From: Plantago major | Lineage: Eukaryota; Streptophyta; Magnoliopsida; Lamiales; Plantaginaceae | Assembly (NCBI GenBank): GCA_026545765.1 | Contig: CM048839.1 | Span: forward strand, 45,182,677 to 45,246,676 | Length of the DNA stretch: 64,000 bases | Reading direction: 5' to 3' | Shown: positions 59,127 through 64,000 of the stretch, piece after piece | Position numbering within the stretch: the stretch's first letter is position 1 | Layout of the letters: every line of letters starts with the position of its first letter | Made by a program: the position numbers and the translations under genes | The notes under the pieces: generated by a model | The model's input: only the letters and a program-made list of their open reading frames with translations | What the model was told of the DNA's origin: nothing | Databases searched by the model: none

Positions 59127-62043
59127 TCAGTCCTTAGGCAACTCCATTAACCCAAGATTATGTCTTAAGGTCAAGAACCGGCTTTCCTGTAGGGGCTTGG
59201 TGAAGATATCTGCAAGTTGGTCTTCTGTGCCAATCTTGAGTATCTCTATATTGCCTTTTTCAACATGGTCTCTGATGAAGTGGTGTCTAACATCAATGTG
59301 CTTTATTCTGGCATGGAACGTTCTGTGTGATTGCAATAGCACTTGTGTTATCACAGAAAATGGGAGTTTTCTCTTCATTGAGTCCATAATCTCTTAGTTG
59401 TTGTTGAATCCACAGAATTTGTGTTGCACAACAACCAGCAACAATATATTCAGCCTCTGTGGTAGAAGTTGCAATTGAGTTTTGTTTCTTGCTAAACCAT
59501 GAGATAAGTCTAGCTCCCAGAAATTGACAAGTTCCTGAGGTACTCTTCCTATCAAGCATTGATCCAGCATAATCAGCATCTGAGTAACCAACCAAACTCA
59601 ATCCACTTTCTTTAGGGTACAAAAAACCTACATCTACTGTACCTTTCACATACCTTAATATTTTCATAGCAATGTTGTAGTGTGATTGCATAGGATTTGT
59701 TTGAAATCTAGCACACACACCAACTGCATATTGGATATCAGGTCTGCTTACAGTAAGGTAAAGTAGTGAACCTATCAATTTCCTATACTTGTGTTCATCA
59801 ACACTTTTATCTGATTCAGTATAGGTCATCTTGGTTCCTATGCTCATAGGTATCTTAGCATTCTTTTCAGAAGGCTTAAGATTGAACTTTGTGAGCATGT
59901 CTTTTGCATACTTTGTCTGATTAATGAATATTCCATCATTGAATTGCTTGACTTGCAATCCTAGGAAATAGTTCAATTCTCCCATCATGCTCATCTCGAA
60001 CTTACTTTTCATGAGATTTGCAAAGTCATCACAAAGTTGCTTGTCCTTAGATCCAAATATGATGTCATCAACATATACTTGAACTAAGAGCAGTTTCCCA
60101 TCATGATTTAAGGTAAATAAAGCTTTATCAACTTCACCTTTCTTGAAACCACTTTCCAGAAGGTATTTGGCCAAAGTGTCATACCATGCTCTTGGAGCCT
60201 GTTTCAGTCCATATAGAGCTATCTGTAGCTTGTAGACCATTCTACTTTCTGAGGAAACTTCAAAACCAGGTGGTTGTTCAACATAGACTTCCTCAGCAAG
60301 TTCACCATTCAAGAATGCACTTTTGACATCCATCTGATAAACTTTAAAGTCTTTATGAGCTGCAAAGGCCAGAAAGAGTCTTATCGCATCCAATCTGGCA
60401 ACTGGTGCATATGACTCATCAAAATCTAAGCCTTCAGTCTGGGTGAATCCCTTGGCAACCAACCTTGCTTTGTTTCTGGTTATTTCACCATATTCATTCA
60501 TCTTGTTTCTGAAAACCCACTTGGTTCCAATCACAGATATTCCTTCTACAAATGGAACTAGTTTCCAGACTTTGTTTCTTTCAAACTGATCCAACTTTTC
60601 TTGCATTGCAGAGATCCAGTCTTGGTCTCTTAATGCTTCTTCAATAGTTTTGGGTTCAATGTTTGAGATGAAACATCCAAAGAGAGAATTAGCATTTTCG
60701 GCTATTGCTCTCCTAGTCCTAACACCTTGATTGATTGGTCCAATCACATCCTTTGCAGGATGATCCTTGATCCATCTCATCATGGGTTTGGGGCTAGTAA
60801 GGTCAACATCTATGTGATCTGAATGTGAATCACTATGATTATGACTTGATACTTCTTCAGTATCTATGACATTTTGTACCACAGAAGGGCGTTGAATGTC
60901 TGACACTTGCTCAGTGTGAGGGCTTTCTGGGACATGCCTGTCAAAGAGGTCATTTCCAGAATTAGCTCTCTGATGAACATCTTCAGTTTCCATTTCTGGA
61001 AATCTCATAGGAAATTCTTCATCATGTCTGAGAATCATCTGGTTGTTACTAGGCATTTCATGCTTTTCTACATCAGAGTCATCCTCTCTTTCCTTAATGA
61101 TGTTTTTCCTTTCTGAGGGTTCTTCTTCAGAATCCTTTAACATTAGTTCCTTGAATCTTTCTGAGAGTTCATCAGCAAGGGGTGATTTCTTGCTTTCTTC
61201 ATAGAATACAACATGAATTGATTCTTCAATCTCCTTTGTTCTTTTGTTGTAAACTCTGTAAGCTCTGCTATTCATAGAATAACCAAGAAACACTCCTTCA
61301 TCTGCCTTTGGTTGAAATGTTCTTAGATACTCTTTTCCATTGTTAAGAACAAAACATCTACAACCAAACACTTTCAGATGTTTAATATTAGGGGGTCTAC
61401 CAACCAATAGCTGATAAGGGGTCTTGTCATGGTGTTTGTTTATCAAACATCTGTTCTGAGTGTAGCATGTTGTGTTTACAGCTTTAACCCAATAAACTTC
61501 ACTTATTTCAATGTCAGCCAGCATTGTCCTTGCTGCTTCTTTAAGGGTTCTATTTTTCCTTTCTGCAACACCATTTTGTTGTGGTGTTCTTACAGAGGAA
61601 AGTTGATGTTGTATACCTTTGCTGGTACAAAACTCCTTTATGTACTGGTTGACAAATTCAGTACCATGGTCTGTTCTGATTGCAGATACCTTGTCATTTT
61701 TCATGACTTCAAGCTTATTTAGCAAGTTTGGTATCTCCACCCTAGCATCAGATTTGTGCTTCAGAAAGACAACCCAAGTGAATCTTGAGAAGTCATCTAC
61801 AACAACCAGACCATACTTCTTTCCTGCATAACTAGTTACAGATGATTCAAAAAGATCCATGTGTAATAGTTGCAGTGGTCTAACACTAGAGTGTCTGATT
61901 TTGGACTTGAAGGAGATCTTAGATTGTTTCCCCATCTGACAGGCAGAACAGATACCATCCTTTCTGAAAGATGTTTTGGGAAGGCCAACCACTAACTCTT
62001 TCTTGGCAAGTTTGTTCAGAGTTTTGAAGTTCAAGTGACTCAT
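59127..62043 (-). pseudogene. Element C integrase, reverse transcriptase and RNase H
   Basis: A 916-codon open stretch carries, in order, the integrase zinc motif ([23 protein letters not shown]) and the integrase core with its D, D, E residues in [19 protein letters not shown] and [10 protein letters not shown]. The copia linker ([18 protein letters not shown]), RT motifs ([44 protein letters not shown]) and RNase H motifs ([31 protein letters not shown]) follow. The family's RNase H end ([29 protein letters not shown]) continues to about 59127. It integrates and copies the element. Most motifs are intact, yet it is a fossil with about one break in this part. Confidence 0.85.
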
Positions 62044-62058
62044 TCTTTTGTGCCATAA

Positions 62059-62481
62059 TCAGTGCTCTTCTGTGTGACCAGATTGACTCACCATGAGACA
62101 TTCTTCAGTTGTGGCAGATGCCCAATCGGCAACATAAAGACTACCTTTCCGCCGAGCAACCAAGACTGTCTGCTTTGACTCATTGTCAATAAGTTTGCAA
62201 AACTTTGCTTTGAATTTCACAGTGAATCCCTTGTCTGCAAACTGGCTCATGCTAAATAGATTATATTTCAAACCCTTAACATGTAATACGTCAGTAATTG
62301 TTAAAGATCCCAATTTGACGTTGCCAAATCCCAGAGAGGGATTTAATTCTCCTCCAAAGAACTGATGTCCGTCCAAGGTGCAAGCTTTGTAGTTGACCAG
62401 ATTTGCTTTGTCTCCTGTCATGTGCTTTCCGCATCCACTATCAAATAGCCATTGAGCCTTAGTCCAAGAGGCGTTCTGCAC
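62059..62481 (-). pseudogene. Element C protease region
   Basis: WLFDSGCGKHMTGDKANLV marks the aspartic protease active site. The following part (NLFSMSQFADKGFTVKF) matches the two units in element A. It lies between the gag tail and the integrase zinc motif. Confidence 0.8.
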
Positions 62482-62527
62482 AAAACAGGAAACAGGAGTT
62501 AGGTTCTTGCTTCAGAGATAGAACCAT

Positions 62528-64000
62528 TTAGACTAAACATTCTTCCAGTAGGAATCCACATTTTAGTGAATTTCTTGGGAGTTTGTTTTGTCTAACGAAC
62601 GAAGGAGATGCAATGAAATTAGTAATTTTGATCTCAATCTTCCTTCTTGGGGTGTTTCTAGGTGTTCCCTTTAGTGCTTTCTGGATCCTGGGTTTCTGGG
62701 GTTGCTTTTCAGCAAACTTAGCCTTTCTGGCCAGGTTCCTTCTAGATTTGGCATTCAGTTTTTCAGTGGTTTGAGATTTCTTCCACTTCTGTTTATTTCT
62801 ACGTGCAATATTAGCCTTGCGCCATTGGTCTTGTCCTTCCTTATATTGTTGTAAAAGGACTTTTCCAATAGCACGATAGCCAATGCCATTTCGAACACCT
62901 TTGGCTTTCTGAATGCAGTCTTCAGAAGCCTCACTAGTTTCTGCACCATCTTTATTTTCATAAAATGGTATAGTTGAGAATTTGCCTATTCCAGCAATTC
63001 TTCCCTTCTTAGTAATATAGCACTGTGGATGGTTGCATGTCTGAAGGTTATGTTTCTTTTCAGAAACCTTATCCACATATTTCTTGTGAACTTGTTGTTC
63101 TTTCAAAGGCTGAGTTGCTACTCCTTTTCCTTTGTCAACTACCCTAGCTTTCTGACCAATGCTATAGGTGGTTAAAGAACCATTATGTTGACTTTTTACA
63201 AAGGTCAACCTATCATCACCCTTCTTCAGAGGAGACGAATTGCTTGATTGTTCATCAAGTCCAAGTCCACCTTTCTCAGAGGGATCTCTCAGATATGATT
63301 GAACCTCAGTGAGAGTGTCACTAGCCTTTGCATAAGATTGGAAGGATAGCTCTTTCTTTCGGAGTTCCTCATTCTCAGAAAGCAGCTTAATCATTTGCTT
63401 ATTAAGTTCATCCAAGGCTAGTTTGTGAAAATTTTCATTTTCAGATATCTGACTTTTCAGAAGGGCTAAGATAAAAGAATTTAGTGTGCTCCCAGTTTTG
63501 ATTGAGACTTCTGACAATAGTCTTAATCTTTTCTGACTGGGAGTATCTGTTGCTTTCACCAAGTGCAGCCATATCACTCATAAGAGTAGTAAACCTGAAA
63601 TCAAGTTCTTCCAGAGTTTCAATGGGACCTTGCTTGAAGTTTTGGAACTTCAATTTAAGAACTTCGAACTTGTTTTCTTTGGTTTTCTCAGTTCCGGCAC
63701 AGATTTCTTCAATCAATTGCCAGGCAACTTTCGCCGTTTTAGCACCCCACAGTTTACACTGTATGTGCTCAGGTGTCGATCTGATGATTATATTACGAGC
63801 TTGACCATCCAATCTGTGTCTCTTAGCATCTTCAGATGTCCAGAGCTCTCTTGGCTTGTCTTCATACATAATGCTTCCACGAGCAACATGACCACTATCA
63901 CTAGCAACCATGTCCTCGCTTCCATCTTCCGTGTCTGAGGCTTTTCTTCCATCAGAAACCTCAGTGACTTGTTTGAGTTGTCTGATTTTGATAGGCCCTT
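62528..64000 (-). pseudogene. Element C gag, incomplete
   Basis: The gag core lies at about 63800-63480 (NKFEVLKLKFQNFKQGPIET, TTLMSDMAALGESNRY). The Glu/Lys-rich coiled-coil stretch (LLSENEELRKKELSFQSYA), the Cys/His cluster (TCNHPQC, about 63035) and the long basic tail (RRNLARKAKFAEK, TPRNTPRRKIEIK) follow. The N-terminal start lies beyond the window. The zinc-knuckle part visible in A is not seen here. Confidence 0.75.

Larger units (their letters stand above)
51572..64000 (-). mobile_element. Sirevirus-like copia element C, continues past the window
   Basis: This minus-strand element reads, in the window, 3' LTR (51572-52988), PPT, ORF3 (58194-53422), spacer with TATA, RNase H-RT-integrase (62043-59127), protease (62481-62059) and gag (64000-62528). 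Its 5' LTR lies beyond 64000. It inserted into ORF3 of fragment B in opposite orientation. Pol is the best preserved in the window, with a 916-codon open frame. ORF3 and gag carry about ten breaks in total. It is probably the youngest copia insertion here. Confidence 0.85.

Overview
This window is a transposon-dense stretch of a flowering-plant (probably eudicot) nuclear genome. The evidence is the mix of element families: Ty3/gypsy elements of the Tat lineage with a second RNase H, Sirevirus-like Ty1/copia elements, an L1-type LINE whose ORF1 has an RRM domain, a CACTA-type DNA transposon carrying a fragment of a plant universal-stress-protein gene, and a Cassandra-like LTR remnant with 5S rDNA sequence. 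I see no intact host gene. One pair of possible host exons lies at 6335-6676.

Layout. 1-4900: 3' end of a Tat-lineage gypsy element (G1). It has an antisense multi-exon gene with its own TATA box, then a polypurine tract and the 3' LTR. 4901-6245: copia LTR into which G1 inserted. 6246-6880: possible host exons. 6880-8395: chromovirus-type LTR end with primer binding site. 8396-10190: duplicated AT-rich repeat split by the CACTA-type element (8925-10139). 10998-17608: nearly full-length minus-strand LINE with a 17-bp target-site duplication. 17637-20328: intergenic remnants (Helitron-like end, minisatellites, Cassandra-like LTR, third copy of the AT-rich repeat). 20329-28061: second Tat-type gypsy element (G2), with 5' LTR, gag-pol and a short antisense unit but no 3' LTR. 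28062-45871: copia element A, a chimera with mismatched LTRs and part of the interior present twice. 45872-51571: copia fragment B. 51572-64000: copia element C on the minus strand, inserted in B and running off the window.

The most interesting system is the large extra gene (here ORF3) that the copia family carries between pol and the 3' LTR. All three copies keep a TATA box about 200 bp upstream of the same start codon, so it looks like a gene with its own promoter. In copies A and B, five short GT-AG introns separate small exons whose lengths are multiples of three. In copy C the same junctions are joined exactly with no intron, as expected if C descends from reverse-transcribed spliced RNA. 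The protein has an N-terminal globular domain, an acidic repetitive linker, a coiled-coil region and a conserved C-terminal domain of about 100 residues, none of which I recognise with certainty.

Other notable points are hairpins next to, or enclosing, a poly-C run in the LTRs of both the gypsy and copia families (with one compensatory base-pair change in gypsy), antisense genes in both gypsy elements, and the captured PHOS32-like fragment. All assignments come from reading the sequence. No database search, alignment program or dating was run.
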